From JBJTIF01 sp046094825 (GTDB taxonomy: Bacteria > Actinomycetota > UBA4738 > HRBIN12): 20,089 nucleotides of DNA. Under the pieces are notes generated by a model, which ran no database searches, had not been told where the DNA came from, and saw only the letters and a list, made by a program, of their open reading frames with translations. Shown here piece after piece: positions 14,572-20,089 of the stretch. The position numbers were made by a program, and so were the translations under genes. The stretch covers positions 1-20,089 of the forward strand of contig JBJTIF010000018.1 of NCBI GenBank assembly GCA_046094825.1, given 5' to 3'. How positions within the stretch are numbered: the stretch's first letter is position 1; every line of letters begins with the position of its first letter.

Positions 14572-15810
14572 TCAGCGGGCCGCGTCGCGGCGCGCGACGG
14601 TCGCGCCGCCGACCACGGTCCGCAGGACCGGCGCGTGGCCGGGGCGGTACGGCACCTGCCGGAATCCCTCGCCCTCGAGGACGATGAGGTCGGCGCGCTT
14701 GCCGACCTCGAGGCTCCCGGTGTCGCGCGCGAGCCCGAGCGCGGCCGCGGCGTTCAGCGTCGCGGCGGTGAGCGCCTCGTGCGGCGTGAGCCGGTAGAGC
14801 GCGCACGCCGTCGCGATCGCCTCGGGCATCGACAGGACCGGCGAGGTGCCCGGGTTGCAGTCGGTCGCGAGCCCGACGATCGCGCCGGCGTCGACGAGCG
14901 CGCGGGCGGGCGCGGGTTCGGCGCGGAGCAGCAGCGTCGAGGTCGGCAGCAGGAGCGCGACGGTCTCGGACTCGCCGAGGGCGACGATCCCCTCGGGCCC
15001 CGCGTGGTTCAGGTGGTCGGCGCTCCGCGCGCCGAGCCGCGCGGACGCGGTCGCGGCGCCGCTCGGACCGAGCTGGTCGGCGTGCGATCGGAGCGCGAGC
15101 CCGGCCGCCGCGGCCGCGTCCGCGACGCGCGAGAGGTCGTCGAGCGAGAACGCGATGTCCTCGACGTAGACGTCGACGGCGTCGGCGAGTCCCTCGTCGG
15201 CGATCGCGGGGATGAGCACCTCGCTCACCTCGGTCACCCAGTCCTCGCGTGCCACGCCGTCGGGGACGGCGTGGCAAGCGAGGAGCGTGACCGTGCACCG
15301 CTGCGGCGCCTCCGCGGCGAGCGCCCGCGCGAGGCGCGCCTGGCGGAGTTCGGCCGCGACGGAGAGCCCGTACCCGGTCTTCAGCTCGAGCGTCGTCGTC
15401 CCGAGCGCCGCCATCTCCGCGACGATCGGTCGGCAGAACGCGAGGACCTCGTCGTCGGAGGCGGCCGCGAGCATGCGCGCGCTCCTCGGGATCCCGCCGC
15501 CCCGGCCGTGCTGGTCGCGGTACGTCGCCCCGGAGAGCCGCGCCTCGAACTCGTCGGCGCGCCACCCGACGAACGGCAGGTGCGTGTGTGCGTCGACGAA
15601 GCCTGGCGCGATCGTCGCGTCGACGAGTGCCTCCGGACGCGCGTCGCTCGGGAGGTCGGCCGGGTCGCCGACGAACGTGATCCGACCGTCGGCCCAGGCG
15701 ATCGCGCCGGGCGCGAGCACGGATGGCTCGTCCATCGCCGGTCCGCGCACGCCCGCCGCGCCGCGCGGCGTCACGAGGACCGGCGCGACGAGGGCGCCGT
15801 TGCTCTCCAC
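14572..15810 (-). CDS. hutI: Imidazolonepropionase
   Basis: Third step of histidine breakdown: opens the ring of imidazolonepropionate to give N-formimino-glutamate. 412 residues, normal size for this metal-dependent amidohydrolase. Seen: the metal motif VDAHTHLPFVGWRADEFEAR, GATYRDQHGRGGGI, TLELKTGYGLS, the metal-site RSHADQLGP and ADHLNHAGPEG. DCNPGTSPVLSMPEAIA, the final metal-site region, comes near the end, followed by the VGKRADLIVLEGE tail. Start GTG 15810 is supported by GGAAGG 7 nt upstream; the start is less certain than the family. It is on the opposite strand to hutH. No gene for the next step (hutF or hutG) is in the window. Confidence 0.95.
   Translation of the reverse strand: MESNGALVAPVLVTPRGAAGVRGPAMDEPSVLAPGAIAWADGRITFVGDPADLPSDARPEALVDATIAPGFVDAHTHLPFVGWRADEFEARLSGATYRDQHGRGGGIPRSARMLAAASDDEVLAFCRPIVAEMAALGTTTLELKTGYGLSVAAELRQARLARALAAEAPQRCTVTLLACHAVPDGVAREDWVTEVSEVLIPAIADEGLADAVDVYVEDIAFSLDDLSRVADAAAAAGLALRSHADQLGPSGAATASARLGARSADHLNHAGPEGIVALGESETVALLLPTSTLLLRAEPAPARALVDAGAIVGLATDCNPGTSPVLSMPEAIATACALYRLTPHEALTAATLNAAAALGLARDTGSLEVGKRADLIVLEGEGFRQVPYRPGHAPVLRTVVGGATVARRDAAR
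15250..15276. repeat. Perfect 12-bp hairpin inside hutI
   Basis: TGCCACGCCGTC (15250-15261) and GACGGCGTGGCA (15265-15276) are exact complements around a 3-nt loop. In the gene they encode CHAVPDGVA. Relatives usually read AHAVPPE at this place, so the second half differs from expectation. Confidence 0.7.
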
Positions 15811-15922
15811 GGGCCTACCTTCCACCGCCCGGGGAAGCCCCGCAAGCGGCGCGCCCGGCGCCCGCACGGGTCTGGCAGGATGGGGCGACCCCGACCGCCG
15901 GGGCGACGAGGAGGGGAGCGCC
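15811..15922. promoter_or_regulatory. Divergent region between hutI and the SRPBCC gene
   Basis: 112 bp. It contains a CGGGGAAGCCCCG hairpin (near 15830-15842) and a weak CAGGAT (15886-15891) that could be the -10 box of the SRPBCC gene with a leader of about 25 nt. No TANNNT box at leaderless spacing is seen for hutI. Confidence 0.35.
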
Positions 15923-16369
15923 GTGCAGGTCGAGAGCGAGGTCGTGCTCGACGCGCCGATCGGGCGCGCGTGGGAGATCCTCATGCGCTGGGAGGACCAG
16001 GCGCGCTGGATGAAGGACGCCGACTCCGTCACCGTCACGTCCCCGCACCGCGAAGGCATCGGCGTCCGGCTCGCGGTGAAGACCCGGGTGCTGAACGTCC
16101 CCCTCTTCACCGAACAGCTCGAGGTCGTCGCGTGGGAACCGCCGACGCGGCTCCTCATGGCGCACCGGAGCTTCATCGGCGGCGTCGGCGAGTGGGCGTT
16201 CGCCGAGGTGGACGCGGGCCGCACCCGCTTCACGTGGCGGGAGGACATCTCGTTGCCGGTGCCGATCCTCGGCGAGCTCGCGCTCCAGGTCTACAAGCCG
16301 TTCATGCGGTGGCTCATGCGGGGGGCGCTCGATGGCCTCCAGCGGTTCGTGCGCTCCGGCGCCGCCTGA
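15923..16369 (+). CDS. SRPBCC (START-like) lipid/ligand-binding-fold protein
   Basis: 148 residues. VQVESEVVLDAPIGRAWEIL is the typical first strand and helix of the SRPBCC/polyketide-cyclase superfamily; RLLMAHRSFIGGVGEWAFAE and TRFTWREDISLPVPILGEL follow. A long C-terminal helix (QVYKPFMRWLMRGALDGLQR) closes the ligand cavity. These proteins bind or modify hydrophobic small molecules, and the ligand cannot be told. Start GTG 15923 is decided by the strong Shine-Dalgarno GAGGAGGGG just upstream (15909-15917). Separated by 11 bp from the thiamine-controlled transcription unit that follows, with no visible link to it. Confidence 0.85.
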   Translation: MQVESEVVLDAPIGRAWEILMRWEDQARWMKDADSVTVTSPHREGIGVRLAVKTRVLNVPLFTEQLEVVAWEPPTRLLMAHRSFIGGVGEWAFAEVDAGRTRFTWREDISLPVPILGELALQVYKPFMRWLMRGALDGLQRFVRSGAA

Positions 16370-16380
16370 TCGCGTCGCGG

Positions 16381-16386
16381 TAGCAT
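16381..16386 (+). promoter_or_regulatory. -10 box TAGCAT of the riboswitch transcript
   Basis: TAGCAT lies directly 5' of the TPP aptamer. With the spacing seen elsewhere in the window, transcription would start about 16392-16394, right at the base of the aptamer. Confidence 0.5.
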
Positions 16387-16480
16387 CCCCCACGCAGGGG
16401 AGCCCGCCGGACGGGCTGAGAGGTCGGCACGGGGCCGACGACCCTTGGAACCTGAACCGGATCATGCCGGCGGAGGGAGC
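16387..16480 (+). ncRNA. TPP (thi-box) riboswitch
   Basis: The conserved thi-box elements are all present and in order: CAGGGGAGCCC, GGGCTGAGAGG, ACCCTTGGAACCTGAACCGG, ATCATGCCGG and CGGAGGGA. The aptamer binds thiamine pyrophosphate. Its closing 3' strand contains GGAGGGA (16472-16478), which is also the Shine-Dalgarno of the next gene, 6 nt before ATG 16485. It can pair with the CCCCC run at 16387-16391. TPP would therefore hide the ribosome site directly, so control is probably at translation. No terminator stem lies between aptamer and start. Confidence 0.95.
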
Positions 16481-16484
16481 GACG

Positions 16485-17867
16485 ATGCTCGAGGAACGAC
16501 CGAACGACGGCGCGCCGAACGCCGACGCTCCGAACGCCGACGCACCGATCGTCGCCCCCGGAGACCGGCGGCTGCGCGGTCGCGACCTCGCCGTCCTGTG
16601 GACCGATCTCTCGGTGGGCCTGCTCGTGATGGTGACCGGAGCCCTCCTCGTCCCGTCGCTCGGCCTCGCCCGCGCGACGCTCGCGATCGCGATCGGTTCG
16701 GTCCTCGGATCGGCGCTCCTCGCGATCGTCGGGCGCATCGGGCAGGTGGAGGGCGCGGCCTCGATGGCGCTCCTGCGCCCGACGCTCGGGACCCGCGGCT
16801 CCGCCGTGCCATCGCTCCTGAACCTCCTCCAGCTCGTCGGATGGACGTCCGTCGAGTTCTGGGCGATGGCCTCGGTCGCCGACGCCGCGTCCCGCGCGGC
16901 CTTCGGGTGGAGCGACCGAGGACTGTGGCTCGTCGCCGTCGCGGTCGCGTGCACCGCGCTCGCCGTCGCCGGACCGGTGACCGTCGTCCGCCGCTGGCTC
17001 GAACGCGTCGGGGGTCCGGTGCTGCTCCTCGCCGCCGCGTGGATCACCGCCCGCGTGCTCACCGCCGGAGACCTCGGCGCCCTGTGGGCGACGCCCGGCT
17101 CGGGCGGGATGCCGTTCTGGCTCGCGGTCGACCTCGTCGCCGTGATGCCGATCTCGTGGCTGCCGCTCGTCGCCGACTACACGCGGCTCGCGCGTACCGA
17201 CGCGAGGGCGTTCGCCGGGACGTTCGTCGGATCGACGGTCGGCACGGCGTGGTGCTACCTCCTCGGCGTCCTCCTCGTCCTCGTCGCGGGGGCGACTCCC
17301 GACCTCGGGGGCATCGGCGGCGCGATCGTCGCGGTCGCGGGCGGCGGCGTGCTCATCGTCGCGCTCCTCGTGGGGGAGACCGACAACGCGTTCGCGAACC
17401 TCTACTCCGCCGGGATGTCGGCCCGCAACGTCCGGCCGGGCTGGTCGCAGCGGGCGACGATCATCGCGGTCGCCGCGATCGCGACCGCCCTCGCCTCGGC
17501 GTTCACCCTCGAACGCTACGAGGTGTTCCTCCTCCTCATCGGCTCGGTGTTCGTGCCACTCGCCGGGGCGTTCCTCGGCGACCGCGTCGCCGCGCGCGGT
17601 CGACGCGACGGATCGCCGCCGCCCGCATGGCGCCCGGTGGCGCTCCTGCCGTGGGCCGCGGGGTTCGTCCTGTACCACTGGAGCGTCCCGACCGGTCCGC
17701 AGGCCTGGGTGGACGCGGTCGGCGGTGTCGCGGCCGCGATCGGTGTGCCGTTCCCGCTGCTCGGGTCGGCGCTCGGCGCGAGCATCCCGAGCTTCGCGCT
17801 CGCGTTCGTCCTCGCGCTCGTGCCCTCCCTCGTCACGCGCCGCGGCCGGACGGCGCGATCGGGCTAG
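16485..17867 (+). CDS. cytX: CytX-like NCS1 transporter, TPP-controlled (thiamine precursor uptake)
   Basis: 460 residues. About 12 hydrophobic segments and an NCS1 (cytosine/purine/thiamine/allantoin permease) pattern are visible: LWTDLSVGLLVMVTGALLVP, IGSVLGSALLAIVGRIGQ, LLNLLQLVGWTSVEFWAMA, MPISWLPLVADYTRLARTD and ETDNAFANLYSAGMSARN. CytX-type members under TPP control are believed to import hydroxymethylpyrimidine, the pyrimidine half of thiamine. Here the riboswitch directly upstream supports that. Start ATG 16485 is set by the GGAGGGA ribosome site. The N-terminus holds a small tandem repeat, PNADAPNADAP (15-bp unit), before the first helix. Its stop shares a CTAG with the convergent cupin gene. 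Symbol by inference from family and riboswitch. Confidence 0.87.
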   Translation: MLEERPNDGAPNADAPNADAPIVAPGDRRLRGRDLAVLWTDLSVGLLVMVTGALLVPSLGLARATLAIAIGSVLGSALLAIVGRIGQVEGAASMALLRPTLGTRGSAVPSLLNLLQLVGWTSVEFWAMASVADAASRAAFGWSDRGLWLVAVAVACTALAVAGPVTVVRRWLERVGGPVLLLAAAWITARVLTAGDLGALWATPGSGGMPFWLAVDLVAVMPISWLPLVADYTRLARTDARAFAGTFVGSTVGTAWCYLLGVLLVLVAGATPDLGGIGGAIVAVAGGGVLIVALLVGETDNAFANLYSAGMSARNVRPGWSQRATIIAVAAIATALASAFTLERYEVFLLLIGSVFVPLAGAFLGDRVAARGRRDGSPPPAWRPVALLPWAAGFVLYHWSVPTGPQAWVDAVGGVAAAIGVPFPLLGSALGASIPSFALAFVLALVPSLVTRRGRTARSG

Positions 17868-18202
17868 CCGTCGACCCGGCGCTCCGTCGGGGGCGGCGCG
17901 GCGACGAGGAGGACGACGGCGGGTTCCTCACCCGCGTTCGCGAGCGAGAGCGACGAGCCCGCGGGGACCGTCGCGACCTCCCACTGACCGAGGCGCTCGC
18001 GTCCCTTGCCGACCTGCACGACGACCCGTCCCGCGACGACGGTGCACAGGGCGTCGGAGTCGCGGTCGCCGATCGGACCGACGCGTTGGTTCGGCTCGAG
18101 GCAGACGAGTTCGGACCAGAGCCGGTCGGTCGCGGCCACCTCGCGGTGGACCGGCCCGTCCTCGGAGAAGGCGACGAGGTCGCGGAGGTCGATGCGCTCC
18201 AT
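17864..18202 (-). CDS. Small cupin-domain protein
   Basis: 112 residues, one cupin beta-barrel: LVCLEPNQRVGPIGDRDSDA, LCTVVAGRVVVQVGKGRERL, GQWEVATVPAGSSLSLANAG and PAVVLLVAAPP. The usual metal-binding histidines of cupin motif 1 (H-x-H) are replaced (VGPIGD), so metal binding is doubtful and a sensory or sugar/ligand-binding role is possible. Start ATG 18202 follows a TACGCT -10 box by 7 nt. Its TAG shares CTAG 17864-17867 with the cytX stop. Confidence 0.82.
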   Translation of the reverse strand: MERIDLRDLVAFSEDGPVHREVAATDRLWSELVCLEPNQRVGPIGDRDSDALCTVVAGRVVVQVGKGRERLGQWEVATVPAGSSLSLANAGEEPAVVLLVAAPPPTERRVDG

Positions 18203-18209
18203 CCCGCGC

Positions 18210-18215
18210 AGCGTA
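18210..18215 (-). promoter_or_regulatory. -10 box TACGCT, leaderless start of the cupin gene
   Basis: On the minus strand TACGCT ends 7 nt before ATG 18202, with no ribosome site between. Confidence 0.52.
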
Positions 18216-18254
18216 CCCGCGAGGGCGGCGGCGGGCCGCCCGACGCACCCTCGC

Positions 18255-18260
18255 TAGAAT
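18255..18260 (+). promoter_or_regulatory. -10 box TAGAAT for pepA
   Basis: TAGAAT lies 28 nt before GTG 18289. This leaves a short leader of about 20 nt that contains a true Shine-Dalgarno (AGGAG at 18278-18282, 6 nt before the start). It contrasts with the leaderless genes around it. Confidence 0.52.
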
Positions 18261-18288
18261 GGGCCACCCACGCGACCAGGAGCGATCC

Positions 18289-19797
18289 GTGACGACGTTC
18301 TCGTACTCGACCGGCAGCCCCACCGCGCAGGCCGTCGACCTGCTCGTCCTCCCGTGCTTCGAGGGCCCGGAGGCAGGACCCGGCATCAGAGACGTGCGGG
18401 GCGTCGACCTCCTCGCGATCGCGAAGGACGCGGCGTTCGCGGCGAAGCTCGGCGACACGCTCCTCGTCCCGAACGCCGGGATCGCCGACGTCGCCGCGAA
18501 GGCGATCCTCCTCGTCGGGCTCGGGCCGAAGGCGGCCGCCGACGCGGGCGCGGTCCGCCGTGCGGCCGGACGCGCCGCGAAGCGGATCGGGAACCGCCGC
18601 ACGGTCGCGACGACGCTGCCGCAGGTCGGGCGCTCCGCGTCGGACGCCGTGGAGGCCGTCGTCGAGGGGAGCATCCTCGGCGCGTACCGCTTCGACCGCT
18701 ACAAGTCGAAGAAGGCCGACGCGAAGGGGAAGAAGAAGGAGCCGAAGGAGGTCGCGGTCACGCTCCTCGGGCCCGCACGCCTCGAGCGGCGCGCCGCGAA
18801 CGCCGCGATCCGCCGGGCGCAGGTCATCGCGGAGTCGCAGGCGTGGGCGCGCGACCTCGTGAACACCCCCGCCCTCGACCTCCCGCCGGCCGCGCTCGCG
18901 CGCGCCGCGCAGGCGATGGCGCGCGAGGTCGGCCTCACGTGCAAGGTGTGGACCGAGCCGCAACTGAAGGCGGGCGGCTTCGGCGGCATCCTCGGGGTGG
19001 GGTCGGGGAGCGCGAATCCGCCCCGCATGATCGAGCTCCGCTACGCCGGCGGCACCGGCGCGCCGATCGCGCTCTCCGGCAAGGGGATCGCCTTCGACTC
19101 GGGTGGCCTCTCGCTGAAGGACCCCTCGAGCATGGAGACGATGAAGGACGACATGGGCGGCGCGGCGTCGATCCTCGCGACGATGCGCGCGCTCGCGATC
19201 CTGAAGCCGAAGGTGCACGTCATCGCGGCGATCCCGTGCGCGGAGAACATGCCGAGCGGGACCGCGATCCGTCCCGGCGACGTCCTCACGCACCGTGGCG
19301 GCACGACCTCGGAGGTCCTGAACACCGACGCGGAGGGGCGGCTCGTCCTCGCGGACGCGCTCGCGTACCTCGCCGAGCAGGAGCCCGAGGTCATCGTGAA
19401 CACCGCGACGCTCACCGGCGCGATGACGATCGCGCTCGGTGACCAGGTGTGGGGCGTCATGGGCAACGACCGGCGCGTCGTCCGCGAACTCCTCGACGCC
19501 GGCGAGGCGGTCGGCGAGCCCGGCTGGGAGCTCCCGCTCTGGCCGGGGTACCGGTCCTACATCGACTCGACGGTCGCGGACATCCGCAACACGGGCCGCA
19601 AGCCCCGGACCGCGGGGTCGATCGTCGCCGCGTGGTTCCTCGCGGAGTTCGTCGGAGACGTCCCGTGGGCGCACATGGACATCGCGGGCGTCGCGTTCGG
19701 CGACGAGACGGACCTCTCGCCCAAGGGCGCGACCGGGGTCCCCGTGCGGACGCTCGTGCGCTTCGTGACCGAGCGCGCGGGGTCGCGGCGCCGGTGA
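18289..19797 (+). CDS. pepA: Leucyl aminopeptidase (M17)
   Basis: 502 residues, normal size. A cytoplasmic two-metal aminopeptidase that removes N-terminal residues from peptides; some members also bind DNA. The catalytic domain shows the M17 metal and active-site motifs GKGIAFDSGGLSLKDPSSME, METMKDDMGGAAS and the signature NTDAEGRLVLADALAY. TATLTGAMTIALG and the C-terminal PWAHMDIAGVA come later. The N-terminal domain (TAQAVDLLVLPCFEG ... LLVGLGPK) is the usual macro-like half, with a basic insertion KSKKADAKGKKKEPKE. Start GTG 18289 is set by AGGAG 6 nt upstream. Its TGA overlaps the GTG of the PIG-L gene. A 50-bp piece of this gene (19130-19179) reappears, inverted, at the right edge. Confidence 0.95.
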   Translation: MTTFSYSTGSPTAQAVDLLVLPCFEGPEAGPGIRDVRGVDLLAIAKDAAFAAKLGDTLLVPNAGIADVAAKAILLVGLGPKAAADAGAVRRAAGRAAKRIGNRRTVATTLPQVGRSASDAVEAVVEGSILGAYRFDRYKSKKADAKGKKKEPKEVAVTLLGPARLERRAANAAIRRAQVIAESQAWARDLVNTPALDLPPAALARAAQAMAREVGLTCKVWTEPQLKAGGFGGILGVGSGSANPPRMIELRYAGGTGAPIALSGKGIAFDSGGLSLKDPSSMETMKDDMGGAASILATMRALAILKPKVHVIAAIPCAENMPSGTAIRPGDVLTHRGGTTSEVLNTDAEGRLVLADALAYLAEQEPEVIVNTATLTGAMTIALGDQVWGVMGNDRRVVRELLDAGEAVGEPGWELPLWPGYRSYIDSTVADIRNTGRKPRTAGSIVAAWFLAEFVGDVPWAHMDIAGVAFGDETDLSPKGATGVPVRTLVRFVTERAGSRRR

Positions 19798-20089
19798 CCG
19801 AGCCGGCGCCGACGACGGGACCGATCCTCGCGATCTTCGCGCACCCCGATGACGCCGAGATCTCGAGCGGCGCGACGCTCACGAAGTTCGCGCGCGCGGG
19901 CCGCGCGGTCCACCTCCTCGTGCTCACGAACGGCGATCGCGGTGCGAGCGATCCGGCGACGGACCGCGCGGCCCGCGCGCGCGAACTTCGTGAGCGTCGC
20001 GCCGCTCGAGATCTCGGCGTCATCGGGGTGCGCGAAGATCGCGAGGATCGACGCCGCGCCGCCCATGTCGTCCTTCATCGTCTCCATGC
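19794..20089 (+). CDS. PIG-L/LmbE-like deacetylase, start only; 3' part scrambled
   Basis: Starts at GTG 19794, overlapping the pepA stop. ILAIFAHPDDAEISSGATL carries the metal-binding H-P-D-D motif of the PIG-L/LmbE zinc deacetylases, followed by FARAGRAVHLLVLTNGDRGA. Members remove acetyl groups from N-acetylglucosamine-type sugars, for instance in mycothiol or bacillithiol synthesis; the substrate is not readable here. True sequence runs to about 19960. Beyond that the frame stays open but is the reverse complement of its own beginning (fold-back), so the rest of the protein is missing from the window. Partial. Confidence 0.8.
   Translation, partial: MTEPAPTTGPILAIFAHPDDAEISSGATLTKFARAGRAVHLLVLTNGDRGASDPATDRAARARELRERRAARDLGVIGVREDREDRRRAAHVVLHRLH
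19822..20050. repeat. Perfect 90-bp fold-back inverted repeat
   Basis: 19822-19911 is exactly complementary to 19961-20050, with a 49-bp loop (19912-19960). The arm is the first part of the PIG-L gene. No mismatch was found, unlike the left-edge and dehydrogenase repeats. Confidence 0.9.
20040..20089 (-). repeat. Inverted 50-bp copy of pepA 19130-19179
   Basis: The reverse complement of 20040-20089 equals 19130-19179 (METMKDDMGGAAS region of pepA). It is joined to the PIG-L arm through a 12-bp identity, CGATCCTCGCGA, present at 19169-19180 and 19822-19833. Read on the minus strand this makes a pepA-to-PIG-L hybrid that skips about 650 bp. Confidence 0.9.

Noticed and set aside
14541..14581. 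Terminator between hutH and hutI from GGCCCGCT and AGCGGGCC
   Set aside because: Only 8 bp of stem across a 25-nt loop that includes the hutH stop, and no T-rich tail; too weak to call.
16500..16560. Low-complexity N-terminus of the transporter as a separate repeat element
   Set aside because: Only two 15-bp units encoding PNADA; ordinary slippage in a cytoplasmic tail.
17725..18288. Upstream extension of the pepA frame into the cupin region
   Set aside because: Arg/Ser-rich shadow; the Shine-Dalgarno and the MTTFSYSTG start at 18289 fit the family.

Overview
This is a very GC-rich (70% or more by eye), tightly packed bacterial window. It has the look of an actinomycete or a high-GC Chloroflexota lineage. 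The pointers are a seven-iron FdxA-type ferredoxin, two proteins of coenzyme F420 families (a luciferase-like oxidoreductase and an FrhB-like subunit), many GTG starts, 1-4 base gene overlaps, and a TANNNT -10 box placed exactly 6-7 nt before many start codons, which implies leaderless mRNAs. Species cannot be fixed from the sequence. I see no tRNA, rRNA, CRISPR array, insertion sequence or phage gene.

Layout. 1-1094: a luciferase-like F420-type oxidoreductase (-), whose 3' part dissolves into a fold-back repeat. 1082-4217: a large, diverged inverted duplication. A small membrane protein and an aldehyde dehydrogenase lie on the minus strand, then the same pair on the plus strand, and both dehydrogenases lack their N-terminus at the junction near 2722-2763. 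4330-4656: fdxA, followed by a strong hairpin terminator. 4731-5849 (-): an in-frame fusion of an A-type Fe-S carrier (ErpA/IscA) to an N-terminally truncated FrhB. 5899-7042 (+): a NudL-like Nudix hydrolase, a CoA-binding protein and a tiny DUF4177 protein, coupled by overlaps. 7039-10383 (-): a transsulfuration operon of cystathionine beta-synthase, a DUF429 protein and cystathionine gamma-synthase/lyase.

10459-15810: histidine utilisation. hutU is coupled to a DUF3237 gene, then come a DUF983 gene (-), hutH and a convergent hutI (-). Together HutH, HutU and HutI take histidine through urocanate and imidazolonepropionate to formiminoglutamate. 15923-16369: an SRPBCC protein. 16381-17867: a TPP riboswitch controlling a CytX-like NCS1 transporter. 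17864-18202 (-): a small cupin. 18289-19797: leucyl aminopeptidase pepA, coupled to a PIG-L/LmbE deacetylase that runs into a perfect fold-back at the right edge.

The most striking feature of the window is structural. (1) Inside cystathionine beta-synthase a 46-bp segment lies between perfect 20-bp inverted repeats and appears to be inverted: the other strand of exactly this block encodes the sequence expected of the family, and both orientations are open. (2) Both window ends are fold-backs joined at short homologies. (3) The dehydrogenase cassette is mirrored at roughly 75-80% protein identity. (4) ErpA-FrhB is an in-frame fusion that loses key cysteines. (5) HutH lacks 29 residues in frame. 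These could be true rearrangements, population-level invertible DNA, or chimeras from amplification or assembly of mixed strains. The terminal fold-backs argue strongly that at least part is artefact, so the junctions need read-level support before biology is built on them.
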